A stretch of 34,515 nt of DNA from Bacteroides sp. Its GTDB lineage: Bacteria > Bacteroidota > Bacteroidia > Bacteroidales > Bacteroidaceae. Of the stretch, positions 22,604-31,100 are shown piece by piece. The position numbers and the translations under genes are program-made. The stretch lies in the NCBI GenBank assembly GCA_021201335.1, contig JAJQFD010000036.1, positions 1 through 34,515 on the forward strand, read 5' to 3'. Below the pieces are notes generated by a model, which searched no databases, was not told the origin of the DNA, and saw only the letters and a list, made by a program, of their open reading frames with translations. Each line of letters begins with the position of its first letter. The stretch's first letter is position 1.

Positions 22604-24202
22604 ATGCTGGCTGAATTATTGAATTCCTCTTATTTTGCACTGTTTCTTATTGTGGCACTAGGATTTATGCTCGGAAAGATTCGCATTAAAGGTCTTTCTC
22701 TGGATGTATCTGCAGTTATTTTTATCGCTCTGTTGTTTGGACATTTCGGGGTAGTGATTCCGAAAGAGTTAGGTAATTTCGGACTGGTATTGTTTATTTT
22801 CACCATTGGTATTCAGGCGGGTCCGGGTTTTTTCGATTCTTTTCGCAGTAAAGGTAAAGTACTAATTCTTCTTACCTTATTAATTATTGGCTCTGCTTGT
22901 TTAACAGCTATTGGAATGAAATATTTATTTGATATTGAAACTCCCAGTGTTGTCGGGCTTATTTCCGGTGCATTAACAAGTACGCCGGGTTTAGCTGTAG
23001 CTATTGACAGCACTCAGTCTCCACTTGCTTCCATTGCTTACGGTATTGCGTATCCCTTTGGAGTTATCGGTGTAATTCTGTTTGTAAAATTATTGCCTCG
23101 TATATTACGCGTCGATCTGGAAAAAGAGGCTCGTCGATTGGAAAGTGAACGCATTGGCCAGTATCCTTCCTTAGTAACCGGAACATTTTTGATTACTAAT
23201 AAGAATGTATTTGGTAAAAGTCTGCTTCAACTTAATATCCGGAAGATGACAGGAGCTGTCGTATCCCGTTTGAAACATAAGGAGCAGATTAGTATTCCTA
23301 CTGCTCATACTGTTTTGCATGAAGGTGACCAGATAAAAGCAGTGGGTACGGAAGATGCAATAAATCAGCTGGAAGTGTTAATGGGTGAAAAGCTGGACAG
23401 TGACTTGCCTTTGGAGCAAACACAAGTTAGGGAGTCATTGTTGGTAACAAATAAAGATATCATTGATAAAAACCTGTATCATTTAAACCTGCAACAAAAT
23501 TTTGGATGTACGGTAACGCGTATCCGACGAAGCGGTATTGATATATCTCCTTCTCCCGAACTGAATCTGAAATTTGGTGATAAAGTGATTGTGGTAGGAG
23601 AGAAGGAAGGGATAAAAGGAGTAGCCAAGCTTTTTGGGAATGATCAGAAAAAACTTTCAGATACAGACTTCTTTCCTATAGCAATGGGTATTGTCTTGGG
23701 AGTATTGTTTGGCAAAATTAATATATCGTTTAGTGAAAGTGTTTCTTTTTCTCCGGGACTTACAGGGGGAATTCTTATCGTGGCTTTAGTATTAAGTGCA
23801 ATTGGAAAAACCGGACCGATTATATGGTCGATGTCTCCTTCAGCCAATCAATTATTACGCCAATTAGGTTTGCTTCTTTTTTTGGCAGAAGTGGGTACTT
23901 CGGCCGGTACGAATCTGGTTTCAACTTTCTTAGAAAGTGGCTGGACATTATTCTTGGTAGGAGCAGCTATTACATTAGTGCCGATGCTTGTTGCAGTTAT
24001 TTTCGGTTATTTTATATTTAAAATCAATTTGCTGGATCTATTGGGGACTATTACAGGCGGTATGACAAGTACACCCGGACTGGCTGCAGCAGATTCAATG
24101 ACAGATAGTAATATACCAAGTGTGGCATATGCTACCGTATATCCCATCGCTATGGTATTTTTAATTATGTTTATCCAGGTCATAGCTTTGGCTATTAAGT
24201 AA
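22604..24202 (+). CDS. AspT/YidE/YbjL-family transporter with two RCK_C domains
   Basis: The 532-residue integral membrane protein has the duplicated AspT/YidE architecture: about five helices at 1-165, two tandem RCK_C (TrkA-C) domains at about 190-350, and six helices at 350-532. The repeated re-entrant motif is clear: GLISGALTSTPGLAVAIDST in the first half and TITGGMTSTPGLAAADSMTD in the second. The RCK_C repeats begin FLITNKNVFGKSLLQLNIRK and LLVTNKDIIDKNLYHLNLQQ. Relatives include aspartate:alanine antiporters and uncharacterised E. coli YidE/YbjL; the substrate is unknown. It is monocistronic with its own promoter, just downstream of the ECF sigma operon. Confidence 0.9.
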   Translation: MLAELLNSSYFALFLIVALGFMLGKIRIKGLSLDVSAVIFIALLFGHFGVVIPKELGNFGLVLFIFTIGIQAGPGFFDSFRSKGKVLILLTLLIIGSACLTAIGMKYLFDIETPSVVGLISGALTSTPGLAVAIDSTQSPLASIAYGIAYPFGVIGVILFVKLLPRILRVDLEKEARRLESERIGQYPSLVTGTFLITNKNVFGKSLLQLNIRKMTGAVVSRLKHKEQISIPTAHTVLHEGDQIKAVGTEDAINQLEVLMGEKLDSDLPLEQTQVRESLLVTNKDIIDKNLYHLNLQQNFGCTVTRIRRSGIDISPSPELNLKFGDKVIVVGEKEGIKGVAKLFGNDQKKLSDTDFFPIAMGIVLGVLFGKINISFSESVSFSPGLTGGILIVALVLSAIGKTGPIIWSMSPSANQLLRQLGLLLFLAEVGTSAGTNLVSTFLESGWTLFLVGAAITLVPMLVAVIFGYFIFKINLLDLLGTITGGMTSTPGLAAADSMTDSNIPSVAYATVYPIAMVFLIMFIQVIALAIK

Positions 24203-24253
24203 AAAGTAAATAATTGTATAAACCTTGTACATTTTCTTCCTTTTAATAAAGAC

Positions 24254-24345
24254 ACAGAACATCACCATTCTACCTCTGATCTTTAGCTGATTATTTTTTT
24301 GTTGCACATCCTTATAGGTGGTGCTGTTCTGTTTTCTTTTTATTC
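24254..24345 (+). terminator. Large hairpin with T-rich tail after the transporter gene
   Basis: ACAGAACATCACC (24254-24266) pairs with GGTGCTGTTCTGT (24320-24332): 8 bp, a 1x1 mismatch and 4 bp, closing a 53-nt loop that itself holds a run of seven T. TTTCTTTTTATT follows. The structure may be a terminator or part of a structured RNA. It sits 50 bp after the transporter stop. Confidence 0.45.
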
Positions 24346-24438
24346 ATTGTTTATCCTGTCTATCCCGGATTGAAGATAAGTTATTGATAGTCAAATGTTA
24401 ATTCGCCTTTGATGTGTTCCACAAGTAAGACTTTTTGT

Positions 24439-24446
24439 TATATTTG
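24439..24446 (+). promoter_or_regulatory. -7 box of the MetE-like gene
   Basis: TATATTTG matches the -7 consensus. A weak TGTT (24415-24418) lies 20 nt upstream. The transcription start would be near 24453, with a leader of about 43 nt. No recognised riboswitch was found between 24203 and 24495. Confidence 0.45.
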
Positions 24447-24495
24447 TGACTTTCGTCAGTTGAGGATACCATTTATAATCAAACATAGTTAGCTT

Positions 24496-25461
24496 ATGGA
24501 ACACGTAAAACCTCCCTTTCACGTGGATATTGCTGGAACCTTTCTGGTTCCTCCTACGTTGAAAGTAGCGCGGGAGCAGTATAAATCCGGAGTGATTAAT
24601 CAGAATAGCTTGCGAGCCATTGAAGATGATGAGATCAGGAGACTGGTAGAGCGTTTAAAGAAAACAGGTCTTAGGGTAGTTACGGATGGTAATTTTCGTT
24701 CTTCTTCCTCTCTTCTGGAGTTTATGTGCCATTTGGATGGCATTGAATTGGAACCGGTAAAAAGAACAACAGTCCGGTTAGTCCGTAAAATTTGTGTACA
24801 CAGGCATCCGATAGTGTTGGATTTCATGTATCTCACCGGTATTACTGGAGGAGATATTCTGGCAAAACAGGCATTACCAGCCCCTTCTCTCGTTTTTTCC
24901 CGTCTGTTAAAAGATTCTCCGAAAGAAGTGGAACAATTTTATCCAGTCATTGATCAGCTATTGGAAGATATCAAGAGAATTTATCAGCGTATAATCTCTG
25001 CTCTTTATGAGTCCGGATGCCGGTATGTACAGTTTGATGATACAACCCGGTTAATTACTCCAGATGCTATTCGTTTGAACAATATGATACTCGAACAACT
25101 TCCGGAAGATCTGTTTATCGCTTTTCATGCACCGGCTGAGATGCTGATATCTACTGCTCGGGTGAATGCTTACTTTCTGGATTATGATGAAGAATGTTGT
25201 AGCAAATACAAGTTATTCTGGTTCGTGAAAGAAGAAAAAGCTTCATTTGGTTTTATACCTTTCTATTATCCGCAAGACGATGAAATAGATGAATTACTTT
25301 TTAAAATAGAAGAAGTAAGGCGATATATTCCATTAGACCGATTCTCTTTATGTCTTCCGCATGCCCATGTACTTCCCTCTGAAAGTTATGAACAGGCTGA
25401 AGAAAAGCAATGGCATACATTAGAAACGGCCATAAAAGTAGCCAAAGACCTTTATGCGTAA
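24496..25461 (+). CDS. MetE/YxjG-like TIM-barrel protein lacking zinc ligands
   Basis: The 321-residue protein resembles the catalytic TIM barrel of cobalamin-independent methionine synthase and the short YxjG/YxjH relatives. Recognisable segments are the opening DIAGTFLVPPTLKVAR, the strand RVVTDGNFRSSSSLLEF, GCRYVQFDDTTRL (where D-E-P is usual) and the closing RRYIPLDRFSLCLPHAHV. In true MetE the zinc is held by H-x-C, Glu and a Cys in a CGF-type loop. Here the first is His211-Ala-Pro213 and the last loop reads PHAHVLP, so the zinc site is lost. It may have a different methyl-transfer or a non-catalytic role. It is co-oriented with no partner; a hairpin and the convergent DUF2023 gene follow. 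Confidence 0.8.
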   Translation: MEHVKPPFHVDIAGTFLVPPTLKVAREQYKSGVINQNSLRAIEDDEIRRLVERLKKTGLRVVTDGNFRSSSSLLEFMCHLDGIELEPVKRTTVRLVRKICVHRHPIVLDFMYLTGITGGDILAKQALPAPSLVFSRLLKDSPKEVEQFYPVIDQLLEDIKRIYQRIISALYESGCRYVQFDDTTRLITPDAIRLNNMILEQLPEDLFIAFHAPAEMLISTARVNAYFLDYDEECCSKYKLFWFVKEEKASFGFIPFYYPQDDEIDELLFKIEEVRRYIPLDRFSLCLPHAHVLPSESYEQAEEKQWHTLETAIKVAKDLYA

Positions 25462-25465
25462 AATG

Positions 25466-25496
25466 AAAGGGACGGGATATCACATCTCGTCCCTTT
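25466..25496 (+). terminator. Bidirectional terminator between the MetE-like and DUF2023 genes
   Basis: AAAGGGACGGGAT (25466-25478) and ATCTCGTCCCTTT (25484-25496) form a 13-bp stem with one G-U wobble and a 5-nt loop. A-rich and T-rich sides flank it, and it lies in the 57-bp gap between convergent stops. Confidence 0.7.
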
Positions 25497-25518
25497 ACAG
25501 ACATGCAAAAGAAGGGAT

Positions 25519-25881
25519 TTATACAGCAATATTTATATTATCCTTTTTATTACAATACCTTTTACATTGTTGTCGGATATCATATCCAAGCATAGCTCCC
25601 AGAATAAAGTCTTCTTCCGGAGTAAGACAATTAAGCGGTCTTTTTATAAAGTGGCAGATTACTTCAATGCATTCCGGATGCCCAAAATATAAATTAATCT
25701 TATGAGGTCCCACTTCCTGAATCCAGTAGGTGATGCCCTGATTCATAAGACGCTTCACTGCAAATTCCTGGAATTCTTTGTTCATGGTATAAAGAACCAT
25801 ATTACGGATTCCTTTTTTGAATTCATAAATATGATTCAAGAATATTCGCAACTCTCCGGGAATGACTTTGGCTTTAGTCAT
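25519..25881 (-). CDS. DUF2023 family protein
   Basis: The 120-residue protein matches DUF2023, a small alpha/beta family that I recall from Bacteroidetes next to flavodoxin. Conserved-looking segments are IFLNHIYEFKKGIRNMVLYT, GITYWIQEVGPHKINLYFG and CLTPEEDFILGAMLGYDIRQ. The C-terminus contains QQCKRYCN. No catalytic motif is known. The ATG at 25881 is 13 nt after the flavodoxin stop, so it is transcribed with flavodoxin and may be a partner or maturation factor for it. Its function is unknown. Confidence 0.8.
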   Translation of the reverse strand: MTKAKVIPGELRIFLNHIYEFKKGIRNMVLYTMNKEFQEFAVKRLMNQGITYWIQEVGPHKINLYFGHPECIEVICHFIKRPLNCLTPEEDFILGAMLGYDIRQQCKRYCNKKDNINIAV

Positions 25882-25894
25882 GATTTATATATAA

Positions 25895-26401
25895 TTAATG
25901 GATTTCTTTTTTCAAGGTTTCCACCCATTTTTCAATGCGAGTATCGGTTTTGCCGTCATCGTTAATTTCGTCAAGGGCGAGGCCCACAAATTTACCGTCA
26001 ACTACTGCGATTGATGCACTAAATTCATAGTCAGCTGTATTTACGAAGCCACAGAAGGTACATCCGGTACTTTTCAATTCTTCATAAAGAATCCCGATAG
26101 CATCACAAAATGTTTCACTGTATGATTCGCTATCCCCGCAACCGAATAGAGCAACGAATTTGTGAGACAGATCGACTTTCTTTACCGTTTTAATGGCATC
26201 ATACCAATCGTCCTGCAATTCTCCATCTCCCCAGGTTGAACTTCCGAGGATAAGGACATCATAATTCTGTACTATGGATTCTGTTATGCCTGATGCGTCG
26301 TGAATATCAGAACTGTTAACCTCTAATTTGTCTGCTATTCTACGTGCAATGTCTTCGGTGGTTCCTGTGGTTGAACCATAAAAAATGCCAATTTTATTCA
26401 T
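25895..26401 (-). CDS. fldA: Flavodoxin
   Basis: The 168-residue long-chain flavodoxin begins MNKIGIFYGSTTGTTEDIAR: the FMN-phosphate loop G-S-T-T-G-T-T at residues 9-15 follows strand 1. SSTWGDGELQDDW (about 55-67) is the 50s loop whose Trp stacks on the flavin, and LFGCGDSESYSETFCDA (about 87-103) is the 90s loop. A later insertion typical of long-chain forms is present. It is a soluble low-potential electron carrier that can replace ferredoxin when iron is scarce. An in-frame TTG at 26407 is a possible but unlikely start. It is followed by DUF2023 after 13 nt and divergent from the hemerythrin gene. Confidence 0.92.
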   Translation of the reverse strand: MNKIGIFYGSTTGTTEDIARRIADKLEVNSSDIHDASGITESIVQNYDVLILGSSTWGDGELQDDWYDAIKTVKKVDLSHKFVALFGCGDSESYSETFCDAIGILYEELKSTGCTFCGFVNTADYEFSASIAVVDGKFVGLALDEINDDGKTDTRIEKWVETLKKEIH

Positions 26402-26432
26402 TTTCAATTTTCCTTTAAGTTATTAAGTGATG

Positions 26433-26463
26433 CAAAGATATAGTGCATATTTTTTACCTGAAA
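26433..26463 (-). promoter_or_regulatory. Flavodoxin promoter
   Basis: On the minus strand TTTC (plus 26460-26463), a 19-nt spacer and TATCTTTG (plus 26433-26440) fit the Bacteroidetes pattern. The start is expected near 26426, about 25 nt before the ATG at 26401. Confidence 0.6.
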
Positions 26464-26494
26464 TCCCTAGAAATAATGAAAATGAGAGCATGAA

Positions 26495-26557
26495 TACCCT
26501 AAAATGGGTAGGAACTATTTTTAAGAAAATACCTAAAAATAGTGATTGCATATGCAA
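26495..26557. promoter_or_regulatory. Cluster of three palindromes between divergent flavodoxin and hemerythrin genes
   Basis: TACCC-N6-GGGTA (26495-26510), CTATTTTTA-N10-TAAAAATAG (26515-26523 with 26534-26542) and the perfect 12-bp TTGCATATGCAA (26546-26557) lie end to end upstream of the hemerythrin gene. The last has the TTG-N6-CAA outline of Crp/Fnr-type sites and is 12 bp before a weak -7 box TTATTTTG (26569-26576). Confidence 0.5.
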
Positions 26558-26601
26558 ATGATTATGTGTTATTTTGCAAGGCTTTCATATAATTAGGTGA
26601 A

Positions 26602-27306
26602 ATGAGTAAAATACAAAAATACAAACACACTGATAAGATGATAGATCTGATCAGTGATAACTATACATTGTTACAAGTAATGAGTCGCTTTGGCCTTTCA
26701 TTAGGCTTTGGCGAGAAAACAGTCAAGGAAGTATGTGAGATGAATCAGGTAGATTGTCCAACCTTCTTAGCAGTCGTTAATTTCATGGTCGAAGGATATT
26801 CCAGGATTGATGATAGCAGCGATGATTTGTCTATTCCGGCTTTGGTGGATTATCTGCGGCAGGCTCATATTTATTTTCTGGATTTCTGTCTACCGGGTAT
26901 TCGTCGGAAACTGATTTATGCCATTGACTGTTCAGATGATGATGTTTCCTTCCTCATCCTAAAATTCTTCGACAATTACATGAATGAAGTAAGGAGACAT
27001 ATGGAGTATGAAGAGAAAACTGTGTTTAAATACGTGGATTCTTTATTGAATAACAATCCTCCGCTAAACTATCAAATCAGTACTTTCTCCAAGCATCATG
27101 ATTCGATTAGTGAGCGATTAACGGAGCTAAAGAATATACTTATTAAATATTGTCCGCCGAAGGCAAATAAAAGTATGCTTAACACGGCTTTGTATGATAT
27201 TTATTCCTGCGAAGAAGGTTTGGATTCACACTGTAAAATTGAAGATTACCTGTTCGTTCCTGCTATTCTGAAGTTAGAAAGGAGGGTAACTAATAATGAA
27301 AAATAA
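26602..27306 (+). CDS. Hemerythrin-domain protein (RIC/YtfE-like)
   Basis: The 234-residue protein has an N-terminal helical segment (about 1-80: KYKHTDKMIDLISDNYTLLQ, FGLSLGFGEKTVKEVCEMN), comparable to the ScdA/DUF1858-like part of iron-sulfur repair proteins. A four-helix hemerythrin-type domain follows (about 85-230). Iron-ligand candidates are His in RQAHIYFLDF, H-M-E-Y-E-E (about 133-138), K-H-H-D-S (about 167-171) and S-H-C-K-I-E-D (about 213-219). Such di-iron proteins repair iron-sulfur centres after nitric oxide or oxidative stress, or sense O2. The 3' end overlaps the next gene by 11 bp, so the two are co-expressed. Confidence 0.85.
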   Translation: MSKIQKYKHTDKMIDLISDNYTLLQVMSRFGLSLGFGEKTVKEVCEMNQVDCPTFLAVVNFMVEGYSRIDDSSDDLSIPALVDYLRQAHIYFLDFCLPGIRRKLIYAIDCSDDDVSFLILKFFDNYMNEVRRHMEYEEKTVFKYVDSLLNNNPPLNYQISTFSKHHDSISERLTELKNILIKYCPPKANKSMLNTALYDIYSCEEGLDSHCKIEDYLFVPAILKLERRVTNNEK

Positions 27307-27904
27307 CGAAGCAATCCGTATTGCGGTTGCAGAATCTTCAGTTATTATCCGTACCGGTTTAAGTCTTGCTTTAAAGCGTTTACCCAATCTTAAGACATTA
27401 ACTATTGAATTAGCATCTACCGATGCTTTACAGGATTGCCTACGTACACAACCCCCTCATTTATTATTTATTAATCCAGCTTTTGGAGATTATTTTGATA
27501 TTGGTCGTTTTAGAAACGATCCGGTTGGCAAAAATATTCGTGTAGTAGCACTAGTGAGTTCATTCATTGATTCTTCTCTTCTAAGTAAATACGATGACAA
27601 TATCTCTATCTTTGACGATTTGGATGCGATTGCTCATAAAGTTGCTCAATTGCAACACATTAGCGGAGGCGATGAAGAAGATGCCTCGGAGACTTTAAGT
27701 CAACGTGAAAGAGAGATCATAATTTGTGTGGTTAAAGGAATGACTAATAAAGAAATAGCAGAGAAACTGTTTCTTTCCATTCACACAGTAATTACTCATC
27801 GACGTAATATTAGCCGGAAACTGCAAATACATAGTGCTGCCGGACTTACTATTTATGCTATTGTAAATAAATTAGTGGAATTAAGTGATGTGAAGGGGTT
27901 GTAA
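27296..27904 (+). CDS. LuxR/NarL-type regulator with degenerate receiver
   Basis: The 202-residue protein has a receiver-like N-terminus (about 5-125) and a canonical LuxR C-terminal HTH (about 140-200: LSQREREIIICVVKGMTNKE, then IHTVITHRRNISRKL). In the receiver the acidic pair is replaced by E-S (residues 13-14) and the phospho-acceptor position is Asn60 in LLFINPAFGD, so normal phosphorylation is not expected. A strong Shine-Dalgarno (AGGAGG, about 27279-27284) lies inside the upstream gene, and the start overlaps it by 11 bp. It may control genes of the oxidative or nitrosative response together with the hemerythrin protein. Confidence 0.88.
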   Translation: MKNNEAIRIAVAESSVIIRTGLSLALKRLPNLKTLTIELASTDALQDCLRTQPPHLLFINPAFGDYFDIGRFRNDPVGKNIRVVALVSSFIDSSLLSKYDDNISIFDDLDAIAHKVAQLQHISGGDEEDASETLSQREREIIICVVKGMTNKEIAEKLFLSIHTVITHRRNISRKLQIHSAAGLTIYAIVNKLVELSDVKGL

Positions 27905-28111
27905 AACATCTTTTCCATGATCAGAGTATAATGAATATAATAAGTTAATAACTTTCCGGGTAATTTTTCTCTCAACTATTTTTAATTCTCTTTTCTATAC
28001 AATACTTAATTAGAGCAACCATCTTCCCACTCTTTCACTGCATCTATATTTTAAACAGTAATCGTTCTAAAAGTTGTTTCCATTGGTCTTTATTTCTTAG
28101 TTAATAACCAG

Positions 28112-28187
28112 AAATGTAAGTTAATTATAATTTTCATTAATTATCTTTGCGCTGATTTTGAAATTATTTATAAACTAACTTACATTT
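28112..28187. promoter_or_regulatory. TonB-receptor promoter enclosed by a 12-bp inverted repeat
   Basis: AAATGTAAGTTA (28112-28123) and TAACTTACATTT (28176-28187) are perfect inverted copies, 52 bp apart. The -7 box TATCTTTG (28142-28149) lies between them; the position of a -33 box falls inside the left arm and does not match. The right arm ends 1 bp before the ATG at 28189. Confidence 0.5.
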
Positions 28188-28188
28188 T

Positions 28189-31100
28189 ATGTTAAAAAAT
28201 AGGAGATTTACAGGGGTGCTTGCATTTTTAATGCTTGCAGTAATTGTGGAGGCACAGGTTACTACAGCCAGTATTAACGGTAAAGTTGTCTCTGATGGAG
28301 AACCCATTATTGGCGCAACTGTACAAGCTATACATGAACCTTCAGGAACTCGTTATGGAACAATAACCAACATGGATGGTAACTTTAATCTTCAAAGTAT
28401 GCGTGTAGGTGGTCCATATAGAATTCAAATAGCCTATGTAGGATACCAGTCTGCAATTTATGAGAATATAATGCTTCAACTGGGAGACGCTCAGGTTTTA
28501 GACGTGAGTTTGAAAGAGACTACTGAACTTTTGGATGAAATTGTTATTCTGGGTACCACTAACAGTAATATGAAGAGTGACCGTGCCGGTGCTATCACTT
28601 CGATTGACAGGGAGTCCATGATAGCTATTCCTACTGTAAATCGTAGCATGAACGACATAATGCGTCTGTCTCCGCAGGCATCAAGTACAACCAACGGTTT
28701 TGCTGTGGGTGGTGGTAACTATCGTCAGTCCTATATTACTGTGGATGGAGCAGCCTTTAATAATACTTTTGGTATCGGACAAAACCTGCCGGCTAATGGT
28801 TCTCCCATCTCATTAGATGCACTGGAACAGATTTCAGTATCCGTTACACCATTTGATGTTCGCCAGAGTGGTTTTACCGGTGGTTCAATTAATGCAGTAA
28901 CCCGTTCAGGAGATAATAATTTTAAAGGAACTGTATATACCTATCTTAATAATGAAAAATTGATGGGTAAAAAGGTGGATGGCTATGAGATGACTCGCTC
29001 TAAATCTCAGAACTATACGTATGGATTGAGCATAGGTGGACCGATTATCAAAGATAAGTTATTTTTCTTTGTAAACGGTGAATATGAAGATAACGTCACT
29101 GCCGGACCGGTTTATTCTGCACGTCAAAATGCAGATCAAAATTGGGGAAGTAATACAACAGTAAATCGTCCGTTAGATAGCGATATGCAGGCTATACGTC
29201 AACATCTTATTAATACCTATAATTACGATCCGGGGCGTTACAATGGTTATTCCATTGATACTCCATCTTACCGATTAATGGCTCGTCTGGATTGGAATAT
29301 TAATGATAACCATCGTTTAAATTTCCGTTTCTCTAAAACCAAGACAAAAGATTCGAACAGTCCGTCTACATCAACTTCTCCCTTAACTACCAATACCATC
29401 TATCCGGGAAGTGATGGTATTGATGCAGGACAAGGACGCGGAAGCCGTTATGCATTATATTTCGAAAGTTCACGTTATTATCAGGAACGTAATTTTACAT
29501 CATTGGCTAGTGAATTTAACTCTCGTTTTATGGATGGCAAACTGAATAATGTGTTACGTCTCACATATTCTTATCAGGATGAACCTCGTAGTTTTGAAGG
29601 AGGTTTTTCCCCACAGTTGATATACTGAAAGATGGTGCTGTATACGCCTCGTTGGGACCCGATCCATTTACATATGGAAATTTGCGTCAAACCAAAACAT
29701 TCATAGCTACAGATGAGTTATATTTTACGGCTGGAGTCAATAAATTTACGGCAGGTTTTCAATATGAATATGATAAAGCGGTGAATGGTTATATGCCTGC
29801 TGGTGCCGGATATTACGTTTTTTCTTCCATGGAAGACTTTATGGCTGGCAATAAAGCATCTGCCTTTGGTATAACTCACTCGAACAAAGCTGATTTATCG
29901 CAACAGAACGCTGAGTTTACTTATCACCAGCTTTCCGCTTATTTTCAGGATGAAGTTGCTCTCAATCCTAATTTCAGGATGACAGCAGGTATCCGTTTTG
30001 AATTACCCATTTATCCTTCATTGAAGAATAATTATAATGAAGAGTTTGGGAATCTACAATTCGGTGCCAACAAATATTCAACTTCTACTATGCCTAAAAC
30101 CACTATGGGAGTTTCTCCCCGTATTGGATTTAACTGGGACATTACCGGTGACAGAAAGTATGTTGTTCGAGGCGGTACAGGTTTATTTACAGGTCGTATA
30201 CCTTTTGTTTGGATCGTATCTACAATTGGTAATTCAAATGTTGGACAAACCCAGTTCTATACTTACACAGCTAATGAGATACCTGCATTTAGCAATACTT
30301 TAAACGGTATTTTAAATAATATATATGGTGGACAATATACGCCGGCTGATCCGATAGCTCCTCAATCACCGACAATTATGTCAAGTAACCTGAAGATGCC
30401 TTCTACCTGGAAAACTACTTTGGCTTTTGATGCAAAGCTGCCTTATGGTATTGATTTTACCTTGGAAGGTTTATATAATAAAGATATTAATCCGATTGTG
30501 ATCACAAATGTAGGTTTAAAACCTGCTACCTCTACAGTAACTCTTTCTGAAAATGATGTACGTGAATTATATACCGGATATTGGGCACAGAATAGTGCAG
30601 GCAGAAATGTTACTCCTTACCTGATTGAAAACGGAGGTAATGATGCCTATTATTATTCTATTTCTGCACAGTTGAGGAAGAAGTTTAATTTTGGTTTAGA
30701 CTTTTCTTTTGCTTATACTCACTCCATTGCTAAGTCATATGGGGATGGTATCGGAGACCAGGTTTCATCAGCCTGGAGAACAAATACTTATTCACGCAAT
30801 GGTACCAATGGACATGAAGTAGGCTATGGCAGTTATGTTGCTCCTCATCGTATTATTGCTTCCATCGGTTATCGCAAAGAATACGGAAAGAATTTTGCCT
30901 CATCCGTATCTTTGCTTTACGAAGGCAGCCCGTTAGGTTTTATTGGTAACTATTCTTATTCACGCTACTCTTATACTTATTCTAATAATGTTGTAAAAGA
31001 TGGTGCAGCTAATAATCTGATGTATGTTCCTGCTTCTAAAGATGAATTGACATTTGTGGATTATTGGTTGGATAAAGATAAAACAGTAAAATATACAGCA

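Noticed and set aside
24203..24495. SAM or cobalamin riboswitch before the MetE-like gene
   Set aside because: No conserved core of either class could be traced; only a simple hairpin is visible.
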